DNA of 64,000 nucleotides, from assembly GCA_932521025.1 (NCBI GenBank), contig OW051470.1:6000501-6064500 (forward strand), in the 5' to 3' direction. Source of the DNA: Oscheius onirici. Taxonomy: Eukaryota; Nematoda; Chromadorea; Rhabditida; Rhabditidae. The translations under genes and the position numbers were made by a program. Below are positions 32,963-44,154 of this stretch, one piece after another (position 1 is the first letter of the stretch; every line of letters starts with the position of its first letter). The notes under the pieces were generated by a model. The model ran no database searches, had not been told where the DNA came from, and saw only the letters and a list, made by a program, of their open reading frames with translations.

Positions 32963-35908
32963 ACACGTGTCAAAATGTCTTTGATCTCCGCAACGCAAGG
33001 GTAATAATAAACTGATTCTATTCTGGCCGCCTACGAGAAATTGCTAAAAGGCTATCCCACGTGCTGGCCGTCTTATTTATTAGAGGGCCATCCTCTATTT
33101 TCGGGGCAAACGAAGACATCAAACGTCGTCGCGTCTCATACCGCCTCCTCAAAACAAGAACACTCTTCTTCTTCTTCTAAACGCGGCACAAACGACATTA
33201 GGATTTCGGCTCTTGTTCGTGAATGTCCAGGTCAAACACCGCTCACAGCTCTGAAACATTCATATCGCGACTCGTCCGTCAGAATTCCTCCGTTTAATAC
33301 TTTGGAGACGACTAACGAACTCGTCGTCCTTCCGGTTCGAGTCTTTTCTTCGTTCTTCTTCTCCACTCGTCTATTTAAGGCTCACAATTCTAGACTCTTC
33401 TGAATGATTTTTGATATCTTCCCGGAAAGCTCATTTTCTGGCAAGTATTCTGTCTAGTAACGTTCCAACTCACTTCCGAAGTACTTGAAGTGTTTCTCTT
33501 GACTCCATTGCCGACAAACTAGTCTTGAGATAAATATCAAAACAATTCTGTCAACATCAATGCTCATGGCTCAATCCATTATCCGCGGGAGAAGTGTGAA
33601 CTCTCTACGTCGCCAGTGGGAATTCCCCTTCTTTTCGGACAAATAGGCCCTCTTTTGCCCCGAATTCATTTTCGCGTGACTCGAGATTTGAAAGGTCTCA
33701 TCGCTGCATCCGTAATTGCAACGGTGTCTCTTTCACTTCTCAAATTGTCTTGCCTACTTTAACACTTCCTCTGATACAATTACCCCCAGAGGAGAATTCA
33801 ATTTGAGCAGACGGATGAACCGGGAGAGAGTCAACACCCTCGACCCATGGGAACTTCCAAAGACTGTCCACACGTTCGAAAGGTCTACTGTAGTCGAGAG
33901 AGAATGACGTTGAGCACCTGTCGGAAGACCATCATAAACTATTTGTGGCAGTCGCGCCATTTAGAAACAACTCGCTGTTGTCGTCATTACCCAGTTCACC
34001 TTTCCAGTCATTCATTACGCAAAACTCTCTTTGTTTTTATCCAACGGTTCACGACAACATCGTTCCTTCTTTTTTCCATGACGCACATCATCGGTCCTTC
34101 TTTGGTGAAATAATTTTGAAGGCATTCTTCGATTTCAACAATGCCCACCATCATTCTTTCCAGACATTCTTGCCAATTTAGATGTTCCGAAAGAATTCTT
34201 TTCTTCTGCGCTAATTCTGAGGTTCCGACACGGCTTCTCTGTCGAAGGCAGTGTTCTTTGAAACTAAAAGGACCCCCAACAGTTACAGTTAGACTAGAAA
34301 CTAGGTTTCTGTGGTCTGTTTGGCACAAGCGGCAGTTCAATTTCAATGCAAGCCTAATTAGGCGAGGGTGGCAAACAGCAGAAGCCCGATATATTGCATT
34401 CACCGGAACGAATGATCGAATTAAAGTGCGACTTGTATACCTGCCAAGGAAGATATCTTCAGAAGGGATCTTTTTTGTTGATCCTCATACCTGTAAAGGT
34501 CTTAAAAGACGCTCATTAATTGCACAACTCACTCCCGCGTGATGTTGATATTTTGAGTGCTTCCTTCCACCAGATCACGAGAATATCCTGATTAGTGTCT
34601 CCCATACTGTCTTTTACCGTAAACAGCCATCTTCTCAGAATTGTGGGTTCATTTCACAGCCAGTATTATGCAGCTCATTCCTCCCTCGCGCATAACGAGC
34701 TCCCAAATTGGTCCCACGACGTCCCTTTTGTCTCCCGAATACGAATCGAGCTCGTCAAAACGACTGTCAGCACATTCTCTGGGTTCCTCTTTGGATAGTT
34801 CACTGTCTTTCTTTTGTCTGGTGGTAATTCCAATACAGTAGCTCCGAGTGGGTTTTTATCGGATTTGAGCTAATCCCAAGATGGGATGGTCCTCCCACCA
34901 CCCTTTCCACTGCTATGACTCTCTCTTAGAAGAAGAAAACGTTCGGGAGATTGGTCGGATCAAGGGCCTCTAGTGCTTGCGCAGTTCGGCTCTATTTCCA
35001 AGTTTATTGCGGTCTCACTTGGTCGTGAAAATAAAGATAGCCTGAAGCTATCCAACCAGTCAACATCCTAATTACCGTCCGATACCCGCCAAAACAAGAG
35101 GGTGTGTCGCATCTGTTTCATGGCCTCTTTTTCGTCGACCAGTGGTCGTGTGGACTGATGAAAGCTCTCTCCCTCCTTCCTCTTTTCATTAACCCTTCCG
35201 AATTAGTCGCGGAGGATTTCCAACGTCTTCCGCCTGGGTCCAAACAAAGAACTCAGTTTCTTCTAAATCGAGGGAAATAACCTTATTAGGAATTATTCAC
35301 AGCCTCTCTTGAGTCAGATCCGTAATGATGGGTAGTCCTTGAGACTGGGGTATTTCCTCGTTTCGGATAGAACATTCGGGAAAACAGCTATATAATCTTC
35401 GTTTGACGAAATTAATCCCCGATTCTCACAAATTCGCAAGGCTCTTCAAATCTGGTTTTATTCTCTGGTTTCGTCCATTTAGGGCTCTTACAACTTGTTA
35501 GTTTGGTGTTGTTTTCGCTGTTTTTTCTTTACTATTGTTTCTCACATATGTTTTAAATGTTTTCCGAGCAATCTCATCAATATTCAGGAAATCATACGTT
35601 TTTAGTTTTCAAACTCAAGTCATTGACTGGCCCAGTCGAAACTTCTGATCAACAGTCTGATCGAAGTTACTCTGATCTCGTGAATGCTATAAAAAAGTAC
35701 TCGAAACAGATGTTTCGAATCATTTTCTCGTCTTGACAGATGAGTGATAGGAAACGGAACAGGACGATATCTCTCTTTCTGAAGCCTCCCCCGCTCCTTC
35801 CCGCGGGTTTCCAATGACGCTCTTTTCAATCCAATCTCTCCGTGTCATTCTATATAGCTCATTTTCTTCCGACAATCAACACATCTGGTTCAAAATTCAA
35901 TTTCAGAC
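32963..35908. other. Gene-free interval upstream of the globin gene
   Basis: About 2.9 kb where no exon chain is supported on either strand. A 133-codon frame at 34141-34542 has no domain character and no spliced partner. The DNA looks unique, without obvious repeats or inverted elements. As the upstream flank of the globin gene it is the natural place for its regulatory sequences. Confidence 0.5.
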
Positions 35909-37041
35909 ATGGGCAACGATGCGTCGGTACCTCTAAAGTTTCAGAAGAAACAGAAGGAAGGAACACTGATTGAAGATTGCAATTTGTGAGTTCGACCGGG
36001 ATGACTAGTTGACAATTCCATTTCCAGGAAAGCCGTCGAGCCGAAGAAGAAACAGCTCCGTAGCACGAGTAAAAACAGAGGCAGGAAGGCGTCGAAAGAT
36101 GAGTCGGGACAAACAACGCCCTCATCCAGTGACGGTCTCCAACCACCGCCACATCTTGGAGCCGAGAGGAAAAGGAGCAAAAGTCTTTGTGCTGCACAAG
36201 TAGAGAAAGAGGCACAGAACGGACTCGTTCCACAGAAATCTGAAGACAAGGATCTGAAAACTCGAAAGAGTTCCAGTGGACTAGTTCCTTCTTTCAATCG
36301 ACTCAGAATACAACAATGCTACAAAATGGCAAAGTAAGCAATTACGAAAAGGGAAAAACAGACTTCCCGTCAATTTGCGTATGGGATGATCCGATAAATG
36401 CTGTCTCTAATCCAGATATTTTCAGACCGACAATGGGGGAAAATATACTGAAGAGAGCTTCGGGGGCCCGACCGGAGTTGCGCCAGGTTTTTAGTCGGCT
36501 CAAGGAGGACGATTATGAGAACATGGCCACTACGATGCATTCTTTGCTCAGGTTTTTGCAAGTTAATTGAGGAAACAAGGACGTTTTTAGCGAAGCTGTC
36601 GCCCATTTGGATTCTGCGGAAGATGTTCTCATGAAGGCTAGACTGTACGGAGAGTCGTATGCTGCTCTCTGTCCCATGGGATTCCGACCAGATCTTTTCT
36701 CAGCGCTTGCTGATGCCGCCATTGCTGAGTGTGTCAAACTCGACGCTGGTCTACACAAACGGTCAGTTCTTTGGCCATTTTAATATAAACCGATTAGCAT
36801 TTCTAATGAGCTCTGGAGCAATTTGTTGCTCCTTTCATAAATTTCGATGAAAACATCACGAGGTTTCAGATGCGAGACGCTTCAAGCCTGGTCTCAGCTC
36901 ATCGGAGCCATCTTCTCGGCCGTCAGAGACGGATATTACCAACGAGTTCGCTTTCAACGACGGTCCTCTTTGCCTCAACACGTCGTCACCAAACAACTGT
37001 CGATGGACGCGTCAAGGATTCAGCCTACCGTCGCCGAGTAA
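35909..37041 (+). CDS. Nematode globin, N-myristoylation type, proximal His replaced
   Basis: Globin-fold protein. The ATG at 35909 follows a TTTCAG and gives MGNDASVPLKFQKKQ, a Gly-2 start suited to N-myristoylation. About 85 residues of basic Ser/Lys-rich extension follow (KKKQLRSTSKNRGRKASKDE). The globin core starts RLRIQQCYKMAKPTMGENIL, then SGARPELRQVFSRLKEDDYE (helices A-C) and SEAVAHLDSAEDVLMKARLY (E region). The F-helix block GESYAALCPMGFRPDLFSAL has Tyr where nematode globins carry the heme-binding F8 His (usual pattern G..HA...GF). Helices G and H are DAAIAECVKLDAGLHKR and CETLQAWSQLIGAIFSAVRD-GYY. It ends at 37041; about 270 residues. Four introns agree in phase. Membrane anchoring is predicted; oxygen binding is doubtful. 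Confidence 0.8.
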
Positions 37042-37316
37042 TTCTTCGGGTTTTCTGACTCTATATTGATATTTGTCTTCTAGTCAACTTTATGTGATCG
37101 ATTGCAGCCGATCCCGTTGATCTCCTGTGGCCTTAGACATATTTCGGAATAAAGTATGTACATTTTTATCAGTTATAGAAACCTTTCTGCGTATGAAACT
37201 TCTGATCAGTCGACTAAAGGTAGCTTTAAAAGGTTTCGAAGCGAAATTCTTCCAAAAAACATGTCAAGACTTGTCAACTTTAATCTCATTTCCGACTTGT
37301 CGAAGCTAATCAAACA

Positions 37317-37774
37317 AAACTAGCTTCTCCCGCAAGTCACTCTATCGTCAGTTCGTCGTCTGTGCTGTCGTCTTCTTCGAAATCAGGTCAGGTGTTTTTT
37401 ACCCAAACTTTGCAAGTATTTTGTCCCAGCTCTCATTTCTCTTTCTCTTTGCACCTTGACTAGGATCTGGCCTGTCCCGAGCAACCCAGATCCGAAAGCT
37501 ACAGTCTTCCGCCCGAGGGCCGATTCGGGTTTCGGTAAAGATCTCTCCAGAGTGACTAGCAAATTGGGCATTGGCGGACTGAAGCGGTGTCAAGGTTTGG
37601 TGACTCCGTGTTTTCTAAAAAAAAACATAAAAAACTAAAAACAAGTCTCGGTAGATCTGTGCTTCCTCGTTCTTTTTCAGCTACTGGAAGAGGACGTCAG
37701 TATGCTAATCGGATCGTCTATTGCCGTCTAATTGTAAGCTCTGGTGAAGATATTCAGTCTGCTGTCGTCTATGA
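37317..37774 (+). repeat. Left arm of a ~457-bp near-perfect inverted repeat
   Basis: Matches the reverse complement of 38158-38613 over its whole length; the only difference I found is one base in an A-run (nine against eight). The arm reads through a Ser-rich coding-like stretch and a basic stretch on this strand (see the minus-strand candidate in the right arm). The spacer between arms is 383 bp. The tip does not look like a transposon end and no target duplication is evident. This suggests a recent segmental inverted duplication. Confidence 0.85.
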
Positions 37775-38157
37775 AGTCTCGACAGGATACATACAACTTG
37801 TCCTGTTTTGTTTCAGAAGGCGAAACCTTTTTGTCTAAAAAAACGTCCTATTTCTTCTTTTTCTTTCTCATGTGCGGCATCGTTTTACAAGTAGCATCAG
37901 TCATTCAGCAGGCGCACTGGAGATTCTCTTCGGTTTTCCCTTGCGGTAAGTAGGGCATCGAATGCATTTAACTGAAAAAAACTTGCCTGTTCAAATCACT
38001 AGCTCTTGGACAGTAACAACGTTTATGAAGTTCATCAGTTCTTTAAAACCATCATACCGATAGAAGATTTAGAAATTGGCTAGAAACGCTGATGGCAGTT
38101 TAAAAAAACTTGGCTAATGTAGAAAACTAACCTTGAAAAAACTCCATCTTGACCAGA

Positions 38158-38613
38158 TCATAGACGACAGCAGACTGAATATCTTCACCAGAGCTTACAA
38201 TTAGACGGCAATAGACGATCCGATTAGCATACTGACGTCCTCTTCCAGTAGCTGAAAAAGAACGAGGAAGCACAGATCTACCGAGACTTGTTTTTAGTTT
38301 TTTATGTTTTTTTTAGAAAACACGGAGTCACCAAACCTTGACACCGCTTCAGTCCGCCAATGCCCAATTTGCTAGTCACTCTGGAGAGATCTTTACCGAA
38401 ACCCGAATCGGCCCTCGGGCGGAAGACTGTAGCTTTCGGATCTGGGTTGCTCGGGACAGGCCAGATCCTAGTCAAGGTGCAAAGAGAAAGAGAAATGAGA
38501 GCTGGGACAAAATACTTGCAAAGTTTGGGTAAAAAACACCTGACCTGATTTCGAAGAAGACGACAGCACAGACGACGAACTGACGATAGAGTGACTTGCG
38601 GGAGAAGCTAGTT
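38158..38613 (-). repeat. Right arm of the inverted repeat
   Basis: Reverse complement of 37317-37774. Outside the arm (beyond 38613) the sequence continues an open minus-strand frame, whereas outside the left arm the match stops. The right copy is therefore probably the original and the left one the duplicate. A transcript crossing both arms would fold into about 457 base pairs of double-stranded RNA. Confidence 0.85.
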
Positions 38614-38993
38614 TCGTAATTATTAGAATTGACAAGATTAGACAAGTTTTCCTCTTGGAGATTTGGGTTTTTGGAACAACACTTGCCTCGTTTTGATTTC
38701 GAGAAGGCGAATAGACAAGGCTGTTGACATCATCTGTCACAGAAAAAGTAGAAATTGCGATGAAACTCCAGTAAAAAAGTATGAAGATCAGTGAGAAGAT
38801 CTTCCCATCTTCTGATCTTCCGAAAACTATCTTCTTGGTGAATCATCCATCTTAAAGTCGTCAAAGTTCTCTCTGAAAACGTCGTGTTTGGAAGAGATGA
38901 CGAATTGCCATACCGTCTAGGGCGATATGGGCGAACGTCAAAAAGTGGGAGCTGCTTCCTGTTGGTCTCCGGTGACGCCAATCCGATTACCAC
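38158..38993 (-). CDS. Candidate Ser-rich/basic gene overlapping the right arm
   Basis: Weakly supported gene of unknown function on the minus strand. Reading downward: SPETNRKQLPLFDVRPYRPR, a charged block (WMIHQEDSFRKIRRWEDLL), DDVNSLVYSPSRNQNEASVV, and a Ser-rich stretch ending SSSVLSSSSKSG at a GT donor. In-phase exons SGLSRATQIRKLQSSARGPI and KKHKKLKTSLGRSVLPRSFS are followed by RQYANRIVYCRLIVSSGEDI. The last part lies inside the repeat arm and so is present twice. No clear start or stop exon was fixed. The basic and Ser-rich composition is like a nuclear or sperm chromatin protein, which is only a guess. Confidence 0.3.
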
Positions 38994-39854
38994 CGACTAT
39001 TAAAGTTTATGTTATGAGGTTCCTCCCTCAGATAACATTTTTGACGCAGAATGAGTCCTCCCTCGCTCTGTTGCAAAAAGAAGACATATCTCTACCAGAT
39101 GTGTCTCTATCATTCACTCTCTATAGCTTCTGCGAAGGTACATGACGTTCGAGATAACAGTTATCATCCGATTTGCCGTCGGTCACGCCTGCCAGACGTC
39201 CTTTTATTCCGAATGTCCGTTCTCTCGGGCACCCTCATCCACCCTCAAAATATTCGGGCCTACAGAAGTCGATCTTTTACCATGGACAGTTATTCGCCAG
39301 AAGAGTATTTTGATAAGAGACTCTTTTGTTGGGACAGATAACCACAAAAGACTTATGTCCAGGCTGCTCTTTCCTCTTTTTCTTTCGTCTTATCAGGGAT
39401 GGATTTTCTCTGAGACGGAACTCATTAGGGGAGACCTTTTTTGTTCTTTTGAATACTGAACTATTCGACAAACTATCCGCGAGAATCTTATCATTTTTAT
39501 ATAGCCCAATCTTAACATCTTTTTAATGGCAGACATGACCTGTTGAGCTAAACACCCACGTTTGCTTTAGGGGAGTCTTCTCGGACAAATAAACACTCTG
39601 CAAAGTAACACTAAAAATATAACTTGAGTCATTGTGTACCTAAAGAGTAGACAATAGACTCAAGATTGGTATAAAAGATATTTTTCCGTCCTCATTGACT
39701 CATTCATTGTTTTCGTTTCTTCTACCGGATATTTGGCGTCAATAATGACAGTTCGTGTTTACTCTTCTGTTTTTCTTTTCAAAAAGTCTTTCAGTACAAT
39801 TCAGACTCCACATTTTGGCCATTATCCAAAATCAGCAGTTGATACGCGTACTAT

Positions 39855-42488
39855 ATGCGGCTACTTTTCTGTTTACTCCTTCTTTTCCTCTTCTCCTTTA
39901 TATCAGCCGACGATGGCACTTGTGATCTCAAAAATGCCACAGATGGTAAGGGAATCTTCTTTCTAAAATATTATTCAGGGGACACTTGTTTGTATGTGAA
40001 AGAGCACGCTGATGATTGTGAAGGAGGAGGCTACCTTCAATGGTCACAGTATGTGGAATGTGCACCGAACACCACCGCCAAGGTATCTTCATACGAACAA
40101 CACATTATGTAACTTTCCTTTAAGATATTTATTATTGCTGGTGGTGTTGTCTGGATGTTATGGCTTTTCGTTATGATATCTTCGGCAGCTGACGACTTCT
40201 TCTCTCCCAACGTTGCGGCAATTGTGGCTCACCTGAAAATCAGTGAATCGGTTGCAGGAGTGTAAGAATTTTGTCGTAGTTGTTCGAAATCTCTATTACT
40301 TTCCAGGACATTTTTAGCCTTTGGCAACGGGGCTCCTGACATCTTCGGCTCAATTGCTTCGGTTCTCTCTTCTCCCGCCCCAAAAGCTGGTCTGGCTCTG
40401 GGAGAACTACTGGGAGCAGGTATTTTCGTCACAACCATGGTCATGGCCACAATCATCTTGACGAAACCTTTCGAAGCTGAAAGATTCGCTCCAATCAGAG
40501 ACATTGCCTTCTATTTGGCGGCTCTCGGATGGATATTGTTCGTGTTCCTTCACAAAAACCACGTCGAAGTGTTCGAGCCCGCAGGTGATTTTCGTGAACA
40601 CGCAGATAACTAGAGCTTTCAGTATATTTGACAATGTATCTCGTCTATGTGATTACGGTAATTATTGGACAAAAACTGTACAGTAGAAAGAGGAAGGCAG
40701 CCAGAAGAAACGCTAGTCTCCTTCATAGAAACTCTACCCGGAGAGGAAACAGTGAGTCAAGCATAGAGAACGTTCAAAGAAAAATTTAAAGGTGTCTCTC
40801 CTGCTGTTCCCGAAATTGTTGTGGAAAATGTCGAAAAGGAACCTGCTACTGTTTTCACAATTTTCCCACCAACCAATCTTGCCGATGCGTTTGGAACTGA
40901 AGGTACGCCCTCTTTTTTTGATCCAGAAAGACTTAATTTCAGAAGACGACTCGCTGGATGACCAGGTGCTTGTAGTTCACAACAAGGTCTATGTTGGAGA
41001 AGATGCCCGTGAGAGAGCTGAGAGTATAGCTCCTCCGCCAGCCCCAATTAACAACTGGAAGATGATGTTCTGGGACATTTACAATCATCTGAAACCGCTG
41101 TCTGATCAGGAAGAGTGGGACGAGTCAAACATTGTAGAGAAGGTTCTTCATGTCATCAAGATCATTCCTATGATCCTATTCAAGGTTTACTGATCGAGAA
41201 TCTTGTTCAAAAATCATTTCAAGGCCACGATTCCCATGAACGAGTCCAGCTGGTCCAAGCCAATTGCTCTCATCTACGCTCTCCTCGATCCCATAATGCT
41301 CATCTTCGCTGTAAACCGTGAGTGATGAGAGTTGTTTAGGAGAGAGTACATCTGTTCAGAGTTGACAGTCACACCCTTTGGAGGTCCTGGCCTTTGGGCA
41401 TACGCTCTCGTAGTTTCGGTCATCCTCGTTTTTCTCGTTCTAATCTTTACGAAATTTGATGCCGAGCCTCGATACTACAAGGTACTGAACGCTTTCAAAT
41501 AAATCGACTCTTTTCAGGAAGTCTATTCTTATCTCGGATTCCTAATGTCTCTTGCATGGATGTACTGGATAGCTGCCGAAGTTGTCGATATTGTCTCTAT
41601 GATCGGAGTAATTTCCCGTCTGTCCCACGAGGTTTGGCGTTCTTTGCACAATCTTTAGGCGATCAGCTAATTGTGACGCATGTCTTATCAGCTGCCAGCA
41701 TAACTTTAGAGTGCGTAAATGAGCTGATAAAAACAATTGGGCTTATCTAGGCGACAAAATAGTATAACGTGATTGGAGAGCGTGCTTGGAGTTGTCTTTC
41801 GAAATGCAAAGTTACAAGAACTATTTTTCTCGGCAGTATCTAAAAAATAATACAAAAAAGAACGCTGCAGTCCTTCACATCGTAAATTATCAGTCCTTGA
41901 CGCAATTGCGGCTAATCTGGGCTAGAAAAGTCAGAAGTTAAAAGGAATTTATAGTTTGTCCAATAATCCTTTCAGGTTCTCGGACTGACCATTCTCGCAT
42001 GGTCAAATTCTATCGGGGATCTGATTTCGGATGTGTCGGTCGCCAAGCAAGGGTTCAGGTAATTCTTTCCCAAACCGTCTAAAATAGTAGTCGATTCCAG
42101 TCGAATGGCAATGGCTGCAGCTATCGGAGGCCCTCTTTTCAGTCAGTTATCCAATCCTTCAACTAAACAAGACAAGTTCAGATCTTCTGATGGGCTTCGG
42201 AATACCGTTCCTCATCGCGACTGCTGCCGGTCGAACGGTCTCTATTTCCTTCACAGCCATCTATCATATCCTCATTCTGTTTCTGGCCATTTCTCTCATC
42301 ATTACTTTCATCGGTATTTCAATCTTGCTACGATGCAAAAGCGTCTTTCAGGGCTGTTTGTGCAGAAGTTCTACTTCCGACGCTGGTTCGGATTCGTTCT
42401 GATTGGCGTCTACGTCGTTTTCCTCGTCTCTGTGGTCCTTGTAGAGACGAAGGTCTTGAAATGGGGACCTCTGACCGATGACAGTTAA
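39855..42488 (+). CDS. Sodium/calcium exchanger of the NCLX (SLC8B1/SLC24A6) type
   Basis: Cation/Ca exchanger, in animals mostly of the inner mitochondrial membrane (NCLX; ncx-6 to ncx-10 in C. elegans). The start at 39855 gives a signal sequence MRLLFCLLLLFLFSFISADD and a Cys-containing N-domain (CLYVKEHADDCEGGGYLQWS). Alpha-repeat 1 is LKISESVAGVTFLAFGNGAP followed by DIFGSI. The cytosolic loop is variable and charged (RKRKAARRNASLLHRNSTRR; DDSLDDQVLVVHNKVYVGED). Alpha-repeat 2 is LGLTILAWSNSIGDLISDVS with the Asn/Asp ion ligands. The terminal helices are FGFVLIGVYVVFLVSVVLVE and the stop is at 42488. About a dozen introns; the one near 41595-41973 is longer than the rest. About 570 residues, normal for the family. 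Confidence 0.88.
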
Positions 42489-44109
42489 AGTGGCAAGAAG
42501 AAGAGTCTACACGGGGACCAAACCACGGGTATTGTGTCTGATCTTTCAACAAAGCGTCCAAACTGTTTCTCGAAATAGGCCGTATTGAGTGTCACGTCTG
42601 GTTTTGCCGTCCAGGCGGGCTAGATCGTCCTCTTCCGACTATTCATGGCAGGCGGCGAGTGTGGGCGAGAAGTGTAGAACAAATCCGACCGCAAATGTGT
42701 GAGAGAGCGAACTGTTTGCCAGTCAGTGTGAACGCGTAACCACACCCACAATAGCTCCGCTCGGCAACCAACCGCAGAACAAATCTGCAGCAAAGTCGTT
42801 CTCTTGCTGTTAGTCATTCTCAAGACACAAGCAGTGACTGATCAGTGTACAGAAGAAGATGCTGAATACCAAAGATTCAATTTGAAAATGGCGTTGTTAA
42901 CGAGACAGAAAATATTCCAATAATCAGCCTGAATGGCTTAAACAAAAGTGTTTCTTTTTGTTTTAAAAGGTATTTTTGTGAAAATGTTTGCCAAAAACTT
43001 CCCCATCTCCCAGACTCCGTGCAATCTTTTGTGCAAACTGTGCTCAATTACACGTGCTTTTAATCGGCTCACTCTACAATAATAATTGATCCAGTTACAA
43101 AAGTTTGGAATGGTGAACTGTCAACTCGGAATGCCAACGAGCATTGACCAGCGACATATGTTTGTTCTGCTTTTTTCATGAAGAGTAGAGTCCGCTCAAC
43201 TCACGTGAGGCTTTTGTAGGTGAACAACCATAGACAGCTATCAAAAAACAGTCGTTTCTGAAGACATTAACCTAGTAATGGAAAACTGTTCACATATACC
43301 TTTTGGCTAGACCATTTTCAATGGCTCTCCGAAGATGGCTCTCTGGATAGAACTGAAGGTTTTCATCGAACTGGTATTCATCTTTATCGGAGAAGAGAAA
43401 GACTTCCTTTGATCAAGGAGTTAGCTGATCAGTTCTCCCCCACTCGTTCTCGTCAAATAGCGTCATCCGCGGAATGTCGATGAGTCGGTGCTCAAAGAGC
43501 AGCTCTCCTTCTCACCTCCCTCCCAAGCACAATGTATAATTGTGGAGCTCATCTTGTCAAACAACTGTCATGAGGAATCTGTTTGACTTCTTTTCTGTTG
43601 CTCTATTGTGCCAAGGTTAAGCTTGATGTTTGTTTAATTCGTCGGCAGAATCACTCGACATCGTGAGAGGATGAGCAAAGAAATTGTGAAAGGTTTTGGG
43701 GAGAGGCATCCTGAGTACATTTTCCCTCTGAACTGCCAGAGAATGTGACCTCGAGTATCTCGCGAGAATGTTTCCGCCACAGGAAAAACAGTGGACAAGC
43801 AGACGAAAGATCGAATTCTAACTGGTGGTCAGGAAATGGACGAAATGAAAACAAGGTTTTTATGAGATTTGAAAAATACCAGGGGAAGAGAATAGATCAG
43901 ACTCTTATTTCAAATGTATATTTTTTGCTAATGCGGGTAACTTTCGAGAGCAAAACACATTACAAACTGATTAGTCATCAACACAAAATATAATGACTGT
44001 TTTGAGTGAATTGCCATTTGTGGGGAACCTGTCGGGGAATGGCCTCCATTCTGAGCGCCTGTTTGCTCGTGCATTCTTCTCATCTACGGGAGGCGGAGCA
44101 ACTGCTTCC
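42489..44109. other. Intergenic interval before the Tyr-rich secreted gene
   Basis: About 1.6 kb with no supported exons on either strand and no clear repeat. It ends in the TATA-containing promoter at 44.11 kb. Confidence 0.5.
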
Positions 44110-44116
44110 TATATAA
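44110..44116 (+). promoter_or_regulatory. TATA box of the Tyr-rich secreted protein gene
   Basis: TATATAA lies 45 bases before the ATG at 44155, placing a likely transcription start at about 44140. TATA-type promoters are typical of highly and stage-specifically expressed nematode structural genes. Confidence 0.5.
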
Positions 44117-44154
44117 ACTCTGAGCCACAACTGCTAACACAACAAAACTCGGCC

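Noticed and set aside
34141-34542. 133-codon + strand frame in the gene-free interval
   Set aside because: No signal, domain or in-phase exons; length is possible by chance in this composition.
38730-39530. Overlapping + strand frames after the inverted repeat
   Set aside because: They lack splice-compatible chains and sit opposite a better minus-strand candidate.
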